From an uncultured Acidobacteriota bacterium (lineage in GTDB: Bacteria; Acidobacteriota; Terriglobia; Bryobacterales; Bryobacteraceae), in contig CADEFT010000028.1 of the NCBI GenBank assembly GCA_902826685.1, positions 1-64,000 on the forward strand: a stretch of 64,000 nucleotides of DNA, written 5' to 3'. The notes below the pieces were generated by a model. That model was not told where the DNA came from, ran no database searches, and saw only the letters and a program-made list of their open reading frames with translations. This document shows positions 8,830 through 17,353 of the stretch, piece by piece. The position numbers were made by a program, and so were the translations under genes. Positions within the stretch are counted from its first letter, which is position 1. Each line of letters opens with the position of its first letter.

Positions 8830-9717
8830 TCAGACCGGGCGTTCGGCCAGTTTCTTCACATGGTTGAGCACGCGCAGGTGAATGCGGTGCACGATGGCGT
8901 CCGACCAGAAACGCCAGTAGGGAGCGGGCCACAGACCGTGGCGGTACCAGGTGGTTCCTTCGAGCCGTGTGCGGCCGGCGCCCAGATCGGTAAGGCGGAA
9001 TTGGCCGCGTTCGGAGGTGAAGTAGCCGTGCAGATGTTTCGCATCCACGGTGTGCCACGGATTGAACTCCACCATCGGCGGCGGATTGTCGACGACACGA
9101 AAGGCAAGCCGTTTCGGCGCATCCCAGACTTCGATGGGTTCGACGACCGTGCCGGTGGAAAGCTCGCAATGGCGCACCGCGCCCACACCCGTTCCATCGA
9201 TGCGGCTGCGCACCGGATGCGCGATGCCGCCTCGGAAATACCATTCCTGGGGCGGCGGAATTTCCGGAAAGGCGATGACCAGTTTCCACACCCGATCGGG
9301 TGGCGCGGCGATCTCGATAGCGGTGCGCACTTCGTAGACCGGAGGCGTGGCCACGGCGTCCCAGCCGAGCGAACCCGCTCCGGCCGGCAGCAACAGAAAC
9401 ATCGCCGTCGTTTGGCGGCCGGGATGTTCTTCGCCGCTGAACATCATCGCCCCGCCCAGCGCGCCGAGCGTCAGGGTGAGCGGCAGAGACATGACGATGC
9501 AAAACATTCCTTCGATTCCGAGCGGCAGCAGGAGCACCGATGCCACCATCACCGCACCCGCTCCAGTCTGGACCGCGCCTCTCATGCCCGCGGGGCGGAC
9601 GATCCCCACAACGATCGCGCCCGCGATCAGAGGCACCATCACGAAGAGCGTGAGCCCATAGAGCCCGGAGATCGTCAGCAGAAAGGCGATGAACCCCAGT
9701 AATGCAATTTTGAACAT
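8830..9717 (-). CDS. Membrane protein with C-terminal SRPBCC (polyketide-cyclase-like) domain
   Basis: With ATG at 9717 the product is 295 aa: MFKIALLGFIAFLLT and three or four further hydrophobic segments fill the first 120 residues. A soluble domain follows with EIAAPPDRVWKLVIAFPEI, RHCELSTGTVVEPIEVWDAPKRLAF and GTTWYRHG, typical of the START-like SRPBCC fold that binds hydrophobic ligands. A longer frame from a GTG at 9744 would begin inside the promoter spacer. TTGACA-N18-CATACT (9757 to 9728) puts the likely transcript start within a few bases of the ATG at 9717, so the shorter form is preferred. It is the first gene of the minus-strand unit running to 861. Its ligand is unknown. Confidence 0.8.
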   Translation of the reverse strand: MFKIALLGFIAFLLTISGLYGLTLFVMVPLIAGAIVVGIVRPAGMRGAVQTGAGAVMVASVLLLPLGIEGMFCIVMSLPLTLTLGALGGAMMFSGEEHPGRQTTAMFLLLPAGAGSLGWDAVATPPVYEVRTAIEIAAPPDRVWKLVIAFPEIPPPQEWYFRGGIAHPVRSRIDGTGVGAVRHCELSTGTVVEPIEVWDAPKRLAFRVVDNPPPMVEFNPWHTVDAKHLHGYFTSERGQFRLTDLGAGRTRLEGTTWYRHGLWPAPYWRFWSDAIVHRIHLRVLNHVKKLAERPV

Positions 9718-9721
9718 GTTC
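9712..9721. promoter_or_regulatory. Palindrome GAACATGTTC over the SRPBCC start (candidate operator 1)
   Basis: GAACATGTTC is a perfect 10 bp palindrome that contains the ATG of the SRPBCC gene. Its minus-strand context, GAACATGTTCAAAATTGC, is nearly repeated at the second site, 55 bp away. Its place at the predicted transcription start suits a repressor site. No regulator gene lies next to it. Confidence 0.45.
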
Positions 9722-9727
9722 GAAATA

Positions 9728-9757
9728 AGTATGCGCCGCGCCACGTTCGCCTGTCAA
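9728..9757 (-). promoter_or_regulatory. Probable promoter TTGACA-N18-CATACT for the SRPBCC gene
   Basis: Read on the minus strand, TTGACA (9757-9752) is followed after 18 bp by CATACT (9733-9728). A start about 7 bp on would lie near 9721, only about 4 bp before the ATG at 9717, so the message would be almost leaderless. One of two GAAC-NN-GTTC palindromes covers the predicted start and the ATG; the other lies just upstream of the -35. Confidence 0.55.
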
Positions 9758-9766
9758 GGTAATTTT

Positions 9767-9776
9767 GAACGTGTTC
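9767..9776. promoter_or_regulatory. Palindrome GAACGTGTTC (candidate operator 2)
   Basis: GAACGTGTTC has the same GAAC-NN-GTTC form as the site at 9712-9721. It lies between the SRPBCC -35 box and the acetamidase start at 9798. On the minus strand the two sites share GAACAYGTTCAAAATTRC, so they are a direct repeat of about 18 bp as well as palindromes. This suggests one factor controlling both divergent genes. Confidence 0.45.
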
Positions 9777-9797
9777 AGAAATGAGAAGATGGCACCC

Positions 9798-10721
9798 ATG
9801 CCGCAGAGAATTACCCGCGATAAGCTGACTCCCCTGTTCGACCGCCGCACCCCGCCCGTCGCACACGTAACGCCAGGCGAGGAGTTCGTCGTCGAGACCG
9901 AAGATTCGCGTGGAGGCCGCACCCGCGTTCCCGAGCACACCACGCCCGAGTATCTGCTGGCCATGCGCAGGAAGGGCTATCACGGCAATCCCGTCACCGG
10001 GCCTATCTACGTGGAAGGCGCCGAGCCGGGCGACACCCTGGCCGTTCACATCCTGGAACAAACCTGCGACACGCTGGGCTACATGGGCTATTGGCCGTTT
10101 CTGTTTCACCTGGAGGATTTCTTCGATAAACCGGCCACGGTGCTGTGCGAGATCCGCGATGGCAGGACGGTGGTCTTCGCCAACGACATCGAGATTCCGG
10201 TGCGGCCGGTCATCGGCACGATCGGCGTGGCGCCGCCGCTTGAGGCGATCGCCTCGGGTGCGATGGGCCGGCACTGCGGCAACGTGGACGTGCAGGAGAT
10301 GGCCGCGGGCACGGTGCTGCACCTGCCGGTTTTCGTTCCCGGGGCGCTGCTCTGCCTTGGCGATTGCCACGCCATCCAAAGCGACGGCGAAATCGGAAGC
10401 GTGGAGATACGCAGCGACGTCCGGCTGCGCTGCGAAGTGATCAAGGGCCGCGGCCCGAATATGACATGGCCCCGGCTTGAGACGGCCGATTCGCTGGTGA
10501 CCATCGGCATCGCCACGCCGCTTGAAGAAGCGATGCGGCAGGCCCTGCGCGAGATGCTGTTCTGGATCGAGGAGCGAACGGGCATGAGCAAGCACGAAGC
10601 CTACCTGCTGGTGGGCTGCGTGGGGGATGCGCGCCCCGGCCAGGCGCAGGTGCCCAACTACTCGATGCGGTGCATCTTTCCGAAAAAGTACCTGCGGAAG
10701 CGTGGCAGCCTTCCGGTTTGA
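9798..10721 (+). CDS. Acetamidase/formamidase family protein
   Basis: The product is 307 aa from the ATG at 9798, which has GAGAAG (9783-9788) nine bases upstream as a Shine-Dalgarno site; ATG 9789 is an alternative. GNPVTGPIYVEGAEPGDTL, GRHCGNVDVQEM and VFVPGALLCLGDCHA match the FmdA/AmdA family, which hydrolyses short amides to ammonia and the acid. HGEGE-type residues could not all be assigned by eye, so the exact amide is open. It faces the SRPBCC gene across an 80 bp region with paired palindromes, so shared regulation with the minus-strand unit is likely. It ends 21 bp before the winged-helix/TPR gene. Confidence 0.85.
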   Translation: MPQRITRDKLTPLFDRRTPPVAHVTPGEEFVVETEDSRGGRTRVPEHTTPEYLLAMRRKGYHGNPVTGPIYVEGAEPGDTLAVHILEQTCDTLGYMGYWPFLFHLEDFFDKPATVLCEIRDGRTVVFANDIEIPVRPVIGTIGVAPPLEAIASGAMGRHCGNVDVQEMAAGTVLHLPVFVPGALLCLGDCHAIQSDGEIGSVEIRSDVRLRCEVIKGRGPNMTWPRLETADSLVTIGIATPLEEAMRQALREMLFWIEERTGMSKHEAYLLVGCVGDARPGQAQVPNYSMRCIFPKKYLRKRGSLPV

Positions 10722-10742
10722 GCGTAGAATGGTGATTCATTC

Positions 10743-12536
10743 ATGGCCGCGGCGAAAGAAACCTTAGCTCACTCCCTGGACACGGCACCCAAGCGTTACA
10801 CGTACCGGTTCGGCCCCTTTCACCTGGACCCGCTTGAGCGGATTCTGAAGCGATCCGGACGCACCGTGGTCCTGCCCGCGAAGGTCTTCGACACCCTGGT
10901 GGCCTTGGTCGAGAGCCCGGGCTCGCCGATGGAGAATCGCGCGCTCATCGATCGCGTCTGGCCGGGCGGCCAGGGCGACGAAACGCAGTTGCGGCAGCAC
11001 ATGGCGCACCTGCGCATGGTGCTGGACGACCAGGAGCGGGTGATCGAAGGGCTGGCTCCGGTGGGCTACCGGTTCCTGGCCGATATCGAGCGGCTGGAAG
11101 GCGAGCCGCCGGCTCCGCTCGAAGCCGTGAAACCCGTGGTGCGCACGGCGCCGCCGCGCTTTGGCAGAGGGACGTGGGCCGCCGCCGCGGTGGCCGCGGT
11201 TTCACTGGCCTTCGTGGCCACCCGTTTCTTCGATTGGGGGGACGAAGGCGCCTCGCAACTTCCGCTGCGGTCGATTGCGGTGGCTCCGTTCTCGGCGCCC
11301 GGCGGCGATCAGGCCGTGGCGTCGGCGATTGTGAGCGGCCTAGTGCCGAGGCTGCAATCGATTCCCGGTATGTCGGTGCGCGCGGGCACCGGCGGCGAGG
11401 GCGTGGAAGCGGTGCTCAACGGCAGCCTGGAACGCTCCGGCGCGAAGATCGTTACGAAAGTTCAGCTGAAGCCGGTGGCGGGCGGGGCGGAGATCTTCAG
11501 CGAGACGTTCGATATTCCGGCGTCGCAGGTTTTCTCGGTGGAGCCGATCGTCGCCAAGCGCGTGGCCATTGCGCTGCGCGCCCGGCTCACGCCAGCGCAG
11601 GAAGCGAACCTGTTGCGGCTGCCGACGCAGAATAGCGAAGCGTACCGGCTCTATTCGCAGATTCCCGCCTCCGGCGATGAGAAGCAGAGAATCGCCGCGC
11701 TCGAAAAGGTGGTGGAAGTCGACCCGGAGTTCGCCACCGCGCATGCGGTGCTGGTGGAAGGCTACCTGGCGGGGGCGATTTCACCGGTACAGGTAAATGC
11801 GGAGCTGCTGAAAAAGGCCAAGGCCGTCGCGGAGAAAACCGTGGCGCTCGATGCCACCCTCGCCGGGCCTCATGTGGCGTTGGGCTATGCGAGTCTTTAC
11901 CTCGATTGGGATGCGGCCTCGGCCGGCAAGGCGGCCAAGCGGGCGCTGGAGCTTTCTCCCGTTTCCGGAACCGCGCACGCGCTGAACGCGCTGATTTTAA
12001 CCGCGCAGTCGAACTTCGACGCGGCCGTGCAGGAGTGGCGCAAGACGCCGCGCGACAGCGAACAGACGCGCTATGGAGAAGCGGTGACGGAGTATCACGC
12101 CAAGCGCTACGACCGCGCCATTGAAGCGTTCCAAACGTCGCTGGCGGGAGCGAATCCGCCCGCCTGGGCCGTCCAGACCTACGGGCATTGCCTGCTCGCG
12201 AAGGGGCGGGAGAAAGACGCCATGGAAGCCTATTTCCGCGCCGATTCGATTGCGGGAGTGCCGGGCCGTCCGGCTCTCAAAAAGGCGTACGAGAAGGAAG
12301 GCCTGGAAGGATACTGGCGCAAAAAGATGGCTTCGCGCGGGCGCATGGGACCGTATGAAACGGCCGTTGCGTTGATGCAGACCGGCAAATCGTGGCGCGC
12401 CTTCGAGTCTCTTCAGAAAGCGGTCAAGGCGCGATCGCCGGAACTGGTTCTGGCCCACGTCGACCCGGTGATGGATCCCATCCGTCACGATGAACGCTTT
12501 CAGAAGCTGATCCGCCAGATCGGCATCGCGAAATAA
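10743..12536 (+). CDS. OmpR-type winged-helix / TM / TPR one-component regulator (CadC-like)
   Basis: The 597 aa protein has three parts. Residues 21-113 form an OmpR/PhoB-type winged helix (YRFGPFHLDPLERILKRSG, VLPAKVFDTLVALVE, LAPVGYRFL). Residues 143-162 form one hydrophobic helix. The rest is an extracytoplasmic part with a TolB/FlgO-like stretch (SIAVAPFSAPGGD) and TPR-like helices (AALEKVVEVDPEFATAHAVL). This is the CadC/ToxR layout, in which the regulator binds DNA from the membrane without a sensor kinase. Acidobacteria have many of these. TAGAAT at 10725-10730 ends 12 bp before the ATG. The MFS gene begins 2 bp after its stop and may be its target or partner. Confidence 0.85.
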   Translation: MAAAKETLAHSLDTAPKRYTYRFGPFHLDPLERILKRSGRTVVLPAKVFDTLVALVESPGSPMENRALIDRVWPGGQGDETQLRQHMAHLRMVLDDQERVIEGLAPVGYRFLADIERLEGEPPAPLEAVKPVVRTAPPRFGRGTWAAAAVAAVSLAFVATRFFDWGDEGASQLPLRSIAVAPFSAPGGDQAVASAIVSGLVPRLQSIPGMSVRAGTGGEGVEAVLNGSLERSGAKIVTKVQLKPVAGGAEIFSETFDIPASQVFSVEPIVAKRVAIALRARLTPAQEANLLRLPTQNSEAYRLYSQIPASGDEKQRIAALEKVVEVDPEFATAHAVLVEGYLAGAISPVQVNAELLKKAKAVAEKTVALDATLAGPHVALGYASLYLDWDAASAGKAAKRALELSPVSGTAHALNALILTAQSNFDAAVQEWRKTPRDSEQTRYGEAVTEYHAKRYDRAIEAFQTSLAGANPPAWAVQTYGHCLLAKGREKDAMEAYFRADSIAGVPGRPALKKAYEKEGLEGYWRKKMASRGRMGPYETAVALMQTGKSWRAFESLQKAVKARSPELVLAHVDPVMDPIRHDERFQKLIRQIGIAK

Positions 12537-12537
12537 A

Positions 12538-13746
12538 ATGCGGCGGCGGCGGATCGCGATTCTGCTGCTGCTGTTTCTGCTTTCCGCCATCACTTACCTC
12601 GACCGCGCGGCCATCTCCTCGGCCAAGGAAGGACTGGCCGCGGACCTGCATCTCGACGACCGGCAGATCGGTCTCGTGTTCAGTTCGTTCGCTCTTGGCT
12701 ACGCGCTGGCGCAGATACCGGCCGGCTGGCTGGCCGATCGCTTCGGGCCGCGCCTGCTTTTGACGGCGGTGGTGGGCGGCTGGAGTGTGTTGACCGCGCT
12801 CACCGGCTGGATGAATGGATTGCTTTCGCTGGTGCTGGTGCGATTTGCGTTCGGGGTGGCGGAGGCCGGCGCGTATCCAGGGTCGGCCCGGGTCATCTAT
12901 AACTGGCTTCCGGTGGAGGAGCACGGCCGCGCCAATGGATTCCTATTCTCGGGCGCACGGCTGGGGGCCGCGCTCGCCTTCCCGCTGTTGGCGTGGCTGA
13001 TGAAGGATTTCGGCTGGCGGGCGGCGTTCTGGATTCTCGCCGTGCCGGGTCTTTGTTGGGCGGCGGTGTGGATGCTCTGGTTCCGCGACCGGCCGGATGG
13101 CGCGGAGGAGGTGTCGCGGCCCGGCCCGGATACGCCGCTGGCGGCCATCTTCGGCTCGCGCCCCATGCTGCTCGCGATGGTGCAATACTTCTGCAGCAAC
13201 TTCACGAACTTTCTCAGCCTGTCGTGGATCAATCCGTACCTGATTCAGCAGTTCCGGCTCGACCGGGAAACGGCGGCGTGGTACACGATGGCGATCCTGT
13301 TGATCGGCGCGGCGTCGCAATGGGTGAGCGGTTCGCTCACCGACCGGCTGTATCGTTCGCCCTGGCGCCGGCATTCGCGGCAGATACCGGCCATCGCCGG
13401 ATTCACGATCGCCGCCTGCGGGCTGATGCTGACGCGCGAGGCGACCACCGCACCCGCCGCCGTCGCGGGGTTCTGCTTCGCGGCGTTCGGCGCCGAACTC
13501 ACCATCTCCCCCAGTTGGGCTTTCTGCATCGATTTGGGTGGAAAGAAGTCGGGTGCGGTCACCGGTTCGATGAACATGATTGGGAATTTGGGATCGTTCA
13601 CCAGCGCCAACGTCTTCCCGTGGCTGCACGGAATGACGGGAGATGCGAAGGCTTATTTCCTGACGGCGGCGGCGCTGAATCTGATCGCCGCGGCGGTGTG
13701 GATGGGGATGCGGCGGCCGGAGGATCAGTCGGCGGTGGCGGACTGA
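12538..13746 (+). CDS. MFS transporter, anion:cation symporter-like
   Basis: This 402 aa protein has 12 predicted membrane segments. ITYLDRAAISSAKEGLAADL at the N-terminus and FALGYALAQIPAGWLADRFGPR are characteristic of ACS-family carriers (glucarate, phthalate, tartrate, hexuronate). EAGAYPGSARVIYNWLP is the second conserved block. The ATG follows the stop of the regulator gene by one base, so the two are almost certainly cotranscribed. Its last 22 bp overlap the 3' end of the opposing spermidine-synthase-like gene. The substrate is not readable but is likely an organic acid. Confidence 0.88.
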   Translation: MRRRRIAILLLLFLLSAITYLDRAAISSAKEGLAADLHLDDRQIGLVFSSFALGYALAQIPAGWLADRFGPRLLLTAVVGGWSVLTALTGWMNGLLSLVLVRFAFGVAEAGAYPGSARVIYNWLPVEEHGRANGFLFSGARLGAALAFPLLAWLMKDFGWRAAFWILAVPGLCWAAVWMLWFRDRPDGAEEVSRPGPDTPLAAIFGSRPMLLAMVQYFCSNFTNFLSLSWINPYLIQQFRLDRETAAWYTMAILLIGAASQWVSGSLTDRLYRSPWRRHSRQIPAIAGFTIAACGLMLTREATTAPAAVAGFCFAAFGAELTISPSWAFCIDLGGKKSGAVTGSMNMIGNLGSFTSANVFPWLHGMTGDAKAYFLTAAALNLIAAAVWMGMRRPEDQSAVAD

Positions 13747-16100
13747 GTGAGCATTCCCGTGTTGGGCTCGCGGCGCACGATCATCCAGGCGGCCGCGTAG
13801 AATAGCGCACCGATGATCAGCGTCTGCATCAGGCCAAGGTAGAGAGCGAGGAACATCGACAGAGCCGAGCCCATCACGCTCGACGCCGCGTTCAACGACC
13901 ACGCCCAGCGCACCGAAGGTTTGTGGCGGCGTTCGAGCCAGGAAAGCCCGGTGGGGAAGGGAATGCCCATCAGAAAGCCGGCCGGTGCGATCAACAGCAC
14001 GGCAATGGGCGCCTTGAGCCACAGCGGCAGGCCGACGCCCAGGCGCGTGACAGGCCCGGCGAGAAACGCCAGCACCACGACGGAGACGGCCGCGGCGGCG
14101 AGCACGCGCATCCAGCGGTCCTTCGAGCCGTCGATGTGGCGGCGGCTGAAATAGCTGCCGATGCCGCTTGAGATCAGCATCGAAAACACGCACACGGTGA
14201 GCGCGCGCGTGGGATGGCCGAGGAAAAGTACGAACTTCTGAATCAGCGCCACCTGGATCAGGATGTAGCCGGCGCCGATGCAGACAAAGTAAAGCAGGAA
14301 GCGGCGCAGCCCCGGTTCATTCGGCAGGCGCGTGCCGAGGGCGAGCGGCGGCAGGGCCAGCGTGATCAGCGTGGCGAGGATGCTGACACCCACCAGGCCG
14401 AACAACAGCGGCACGGCGAGGTTGATCTTATGGTCGGCCGAACCGCGGTAGGCGCTGGTCAGGAATCCAACCAGATCGCGCGGCTGCACGGTGTAAAAAA
14501 AGAACGGGCGGTTGTCGTCGACCGGCGTCACGTCGTAGCGGTATTTGTCATGGAATGCCCGCGGGTCGCCGGAGTGCAAATAGTCGGCGAAGGTGGAGGA
14601 GCCCGGCTGGCTCCACGGCGTGTAGACCGGCTCCAGTTTCGCCAGGCGGATGGCTTGCTCGACATGCGCGCGCTCGGAGTCGGCCATGGGCTTGCGCGTG
14701 ATGATGACCGTATCGGTGGCGCCCCATTTGTCGATGAGCGCGGTGTTCTCGCGCGCCACCACCACGTGGCGGCCGATGGCGGTTTCACCCAAACGGCCGA
14801 GCGCCTCGCGGGCGAGCGAAAGCAGGCGCAGCGACTCGCGCGGCGGTTCGAAGCCCCAGCGCGTGAACGCCAGCAGGCCGTCGCCGGTGAGATGGCTCAG
14901 GTAGTCGTGGAACGCGTCGGAGGTGTAGAGATTGTTCTCGGTGAGGGCGAAGGCGCCGGCCGCCGTCGACGCCCAGGTATCCACCAGCGTGGCCTGCAGA
15001 ACCTGATACTTTTCGATGCTGCGCCGCACGAAGCTGCGGCCGTCTTCGACAAACACGCGAAGCTCGGGGCGGAAGTAAAGACGCTGGCTCAGATCGGCGA
15101 AGCGCTCGCGCATGATGGTGTCGGCGATGATCGAATTGATCTCGACGGCGGTCACGTCCGTCGATCCGGAAGCAAGGGCGCGCGCCAGGTCGTAGCCGCC
15201 GCCCGAGCCGATGACCAGCGTCTTCGCGCCGGGTCTCAGGCGATAGGCAAGCGCTGGGCTGGAACTCAGCAGATCCTGCCGCTGGGCGGCCGTGAGGCGG
15301 CTGAAATCGTAGCTTGGAATGCCGGTGGAAGCGTCGCCGTCGATGACGATCAGCCGCTCCTTTTCGAGCAGGCCGACGCGCGAGATGGGGTTCCACCGGC
15401 TGAACATTTCCGGCGGCAGTTTCGCGCCCTTGGCATAGGTGACTTCGATCAGCGGCCTGCGGAAATTGATGACCACCAGCGACGTCAGCACCAGGCCGAG
15501 CAAGACGGCGGCCGCGCGTCCCTGAATGCGTCCTTCCAGGTGAAACCAAATGGCGCCGGCGGCGGTGAACAGCACCCCGGCGGCGAGAATCGTGTTCGGC
15601 CCGCCCAGATAGTTGAGGAAAGGGACCAGCGCCAGGCATCCGGCCGCCGCGCCCAGCAGATCGAAGAAGTAAACGCGGTCGACTCGCTCGATGGTTTCGG
15701 CGATCGCCATGGCCAGCACCGCCCCGGCCAGCACGAACGGCAGCGCGGTGACGAAGTAGATCAGCGCCAATGTGAAGAAACTGAATTCACCGCGGCGGGT
15801 GAGCAGCAGCACAAGCGCGCACGGTACCGCGATTCCGTTCAAAGTGGACAGCAGCGCGAGTTTCGAGAAAACCTTGCCCGGACGAGCCTGGATGACGTAA
15901 CTGAGCACGCCGCCGGTGCCCAATCCGAACAGCGCGATGGAGATCGACAGGAACGCGAAGTGATAGTGAAAGACGACCGAGAACAGGCGGGTGAGCGACA
16001 ACTCAAGCGTCAACGTGGCGAGCGAGGTGAGCGCGACACCGCCGTAGATATGGTGCCAGTTGATCGGTTTTCGGGGAAAAGGCGAGTCAATACGCGGCAA
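13725..16100 (-). CDS. Polytopic membrane protein with internal spermidine-synthase-like domain
   Basis: The 791 aa product has about six to eight N-terminal membrane segments (to about residue 220), a soluble Rossmann-type domain (residues ~290-510) and six or so C-terminal segments. The soluble part has TLVIGSGGGYDLARAL (motif I), VTAVEIN and VFVEDGRSFV, as in spermidine synthase and related aminopropyl/methyl transferases. Such membrane fusions are common in environmental bacteria and their reaction is unproven; polyamine synthesis should not be assumed. The start is TTG at 16100, supported by TATCCT ending 5 bp upstream and by only 3 bp between it and the glycosyltransferase stop. The 3' end overlaps the converging MFS gene. 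Confidence 0.8.
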   Translation of the reverse strand: MPRIDSPFPRKPINWHHIYGGVALTSLATLTLELSLTRLFSVVFHYHFAFLSISIALFGLGTGGVLSYVIQARPGKVFSKLALLSTLNGIAVPCALVLLLTRRGEFSFFTLALIYFVTALPFVLAGAVLAMAIAETIERVDRVYFFDLLGAAAGCLALVPFLNYLGGPNTILAAGVLFTAAGAIWFHLEGRIQGRAAAVLLGLVLTSLVVINFRRPLIEVTYAKGAKLPPEMFSRWNPISRVGLLEKERLIVIDGDASTGIPSYDFSRLTAAQRQDLLSSSPALAYRLRPGAKTLVIGSGGGYDLARALASGSTDVTAVEINSIIADTIMRERFADLSQRLYFRPELRVFVEDGRSFVRRSIEKYQVLQATLVDTWASTAAGAFALTENNLYTSDAFHDYLSHLTGDGLLAFTRWGFEPPRESLRLLSLAREALGRLGETAIGRHVVVARENTALIDKWGATDTVIITRKPMADSERAHVEQAIRLAKLEPVYTPWSQPGSSTFADYLHSGDPRAFHDKYRYDVTPVDDNRPFFFYTVQPRDLVGFLTSAYRGSADHKINLAVPLLFGLVGVSILATLITLALPPLALGTRLPNEPGLRRFLLYFVCIGAGYILIQVALIQKFVLFLGHPTRALTVCVFSMLISSGIGSYFSRRHIDGSKDRWMRVLAAAAVSVVVLAFLAGPVTRLGVGLPLWLKAPIAVLLIAPAGFLMGIPFPTGLSWLERRHKPSVRWAWSLNAASSVMGSALSMFLALYLGLMQTLIIGALFYAAAWMIVRREPNTGMLTQSATAD

Positions 16101-16103
16101 ATT

Positions 16104-17321
16104 TCAGGATACCGCGAGGCTATTCAACAGCGCCGCGAGCCGGGCGGCGGTAGCTTCCATGGGATGCGCGGCGGCATAGCGGCTGGCATTCTCGCCCAGT
16201 TGCTTCCGGTCGGTGCGCGCGAGCATCGCGTCGATAGTCTGCCATAGCGTGGCGGGCGACGCCAGTGCGCCGAACTCGGGGCGCAGGATCTCTCTCGCGC
16301 CGTGATGATCCAGGCATACGGCCGCCAAACCCGCTTGCAGCGCCTCCATCAATGTGAGCCCGTAGCTTTCATGACGGGAAGGAAAAACGTAAAGATCGGC
16401 CAGATCGAAGAAGGCCTGCTTACGGGCGCCCGAAACGTGGCCGGGGAAGAATGTTTGAATGCGCCGCAGCCGCGACGCGAGGCAACGCAGCCTTGCCATA
16501 TGGGCTTTCCCTTTCATGAAGGCCGCTTCGCCGCAGAGGCAGAGATAGATGGGTGTGGAAGGAAAGCCAGGCTGGCGTTCCCAGTCGAGAAGCGCTTCAA
16601 GAAGCGTATCCTGCCCTTTTTCGGGGGAAATACGGCTCAGCGTGAGCAATACGAAGGCGTCGGGCGGAATGCCAAGTTCGGCGCGCAAACGGGCGGCGGC
16701 TTGCGGATCGGCTGGTGGCGCGGGCGGCGCGCCCCATGGCAGCACGTGGACCTTGCCGGAGGCCACTAAGGGGTAGCAGCGTTCGAGTACGATTTGCATT
16801 TCCGCCGACGGAACGACAAGGGCCTTCGAGTACCGCACGCTATCGCGCTGCCGAGCCCACACCAGATCGAGCGTTCGCGGATGTGGCAGCCAGCCGAGCC
16901 GGTCAAACCATCGCACCGTGGTTTCAGGAGCCACGCGCCCGCCCAGATAAATAGCGGATACGTAGGCCACCACATCCACGTGATAGATGGTGACGATGGC
17001 GAAGCCCGCTTCGGCGAGGCGGCGGAAATCGGGCGCTTCCGAAATATCGTTGACCAGAACGACCGTATGGCGCGGGTCTTCCCGAAGAATGCGCGCGGTG
17101 GCCATTTCCGAAAACTCGCGGCAGAAGCGCGCATAACGCCGCTCGTCGAAACTCACCAGGGCGGCACCCGATTCCACCGGCCCGATCACCTCCAGTTCGA
17201 ACGGCTGCGCGCGGCGCCATTCCCGCGTCAACTGGCGGCAGATGGCGCCGCCGCCGCCAATCGGTACCGGCTCGCCGCCAGCCACCGCATGCGCCGCCGA
17301 ATAGATCACCTTGCGGGTCAA
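16104..17321 (-). CDS. GT4-family glycosyltransferase
   Basis: This 405 aa protein has the GT-B pattern of family 4: an N-terminal acceptor domain with GGGGAICRQL, LTLSRISPEKGQDTLLEAL near residue 230, and the donor-binding ESYGLTLMEALQAGLAAVC with the EX7E-type glutamates near residue 330. It should transfer a sugar from a nucleotide donor to a glycan, lipid or small molecule; the acceptor is not readable. The start is probably TTG at 17321, because TAGAAT on the minus strand ends 7 bp before it. The spermidine-synthase-like gene follows after 3 bp, so the two form a unit. It is divergent from the beta-lactamase gene. Confidence 0.88.
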   Translation of the reverse strand: MTRKVIYSAAHAVAGGEPVPIGGGGAICRQLTREWRRAQPFELEVIGPVESGAALVSFDERRYARFCREFSEMATARILREDPRHTVVLVNDISEAPDFRRLAEAGFAIVTIYHVDVVAYVSAIYLGGRVAPETTVRWFDRLGWLPHPRTLDLVWARQRDSVRYSKALVVPSAEMQIVLERCYPLVASGKVHVLPWGAPPAPPADPQAAARLRAELGIPPDAFVLLTLSRISPEKGQDTLLEALLDWERQPGFPSTPIYLCLCGEAAFMKGKAHMARLRCLASRLRRIQTFFPGHVSGARKQAFFDLADLYVFPSRHESYGLTLMEALQAGLAAVCLDHHGAREILRPEFGALASPATLWQTIDAMLARTDRKQLGENASRYAAAHPMEATAARLAALLNSLAVS

Positions 17322-17328
17322 ACGTTCA

Positions 17329-17345
17329 TTCTACTGGGCGATAAT
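17329..17345. promoter_or_regulatory. Divergent -10-like hexamers for the GT4 and metallo-beta-lactamase genes
   Basis: The 32 bp between the two divergent starts hold TAGAAT on the minus strand (17334-17329, 7 bp before TTG 17321) and GATAAT on the plus strand (17340-17345, 8 bp before GTG 17354). No good -35 box is seen for either. Both messages would start at or next to the start codon. Confidence 0.5.
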
Positions 17346-17353
17346 AGAGCCTG

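Noticed and set aside
9712..9776. LexA-type SOS boxes
   Set aside because: LexA sites of the GAAC-N4-GTTC kind have four bases between half sites; both palindromes here have two, and the flanking genes are not SOS genes.
14214..16247. 677 aa plus-strand ORF
   Set aside because: Shadow of the spermidine-synthase-like gene; its sequence is rich in Arg/Gln/Gly/Asp with no recognisable domain.
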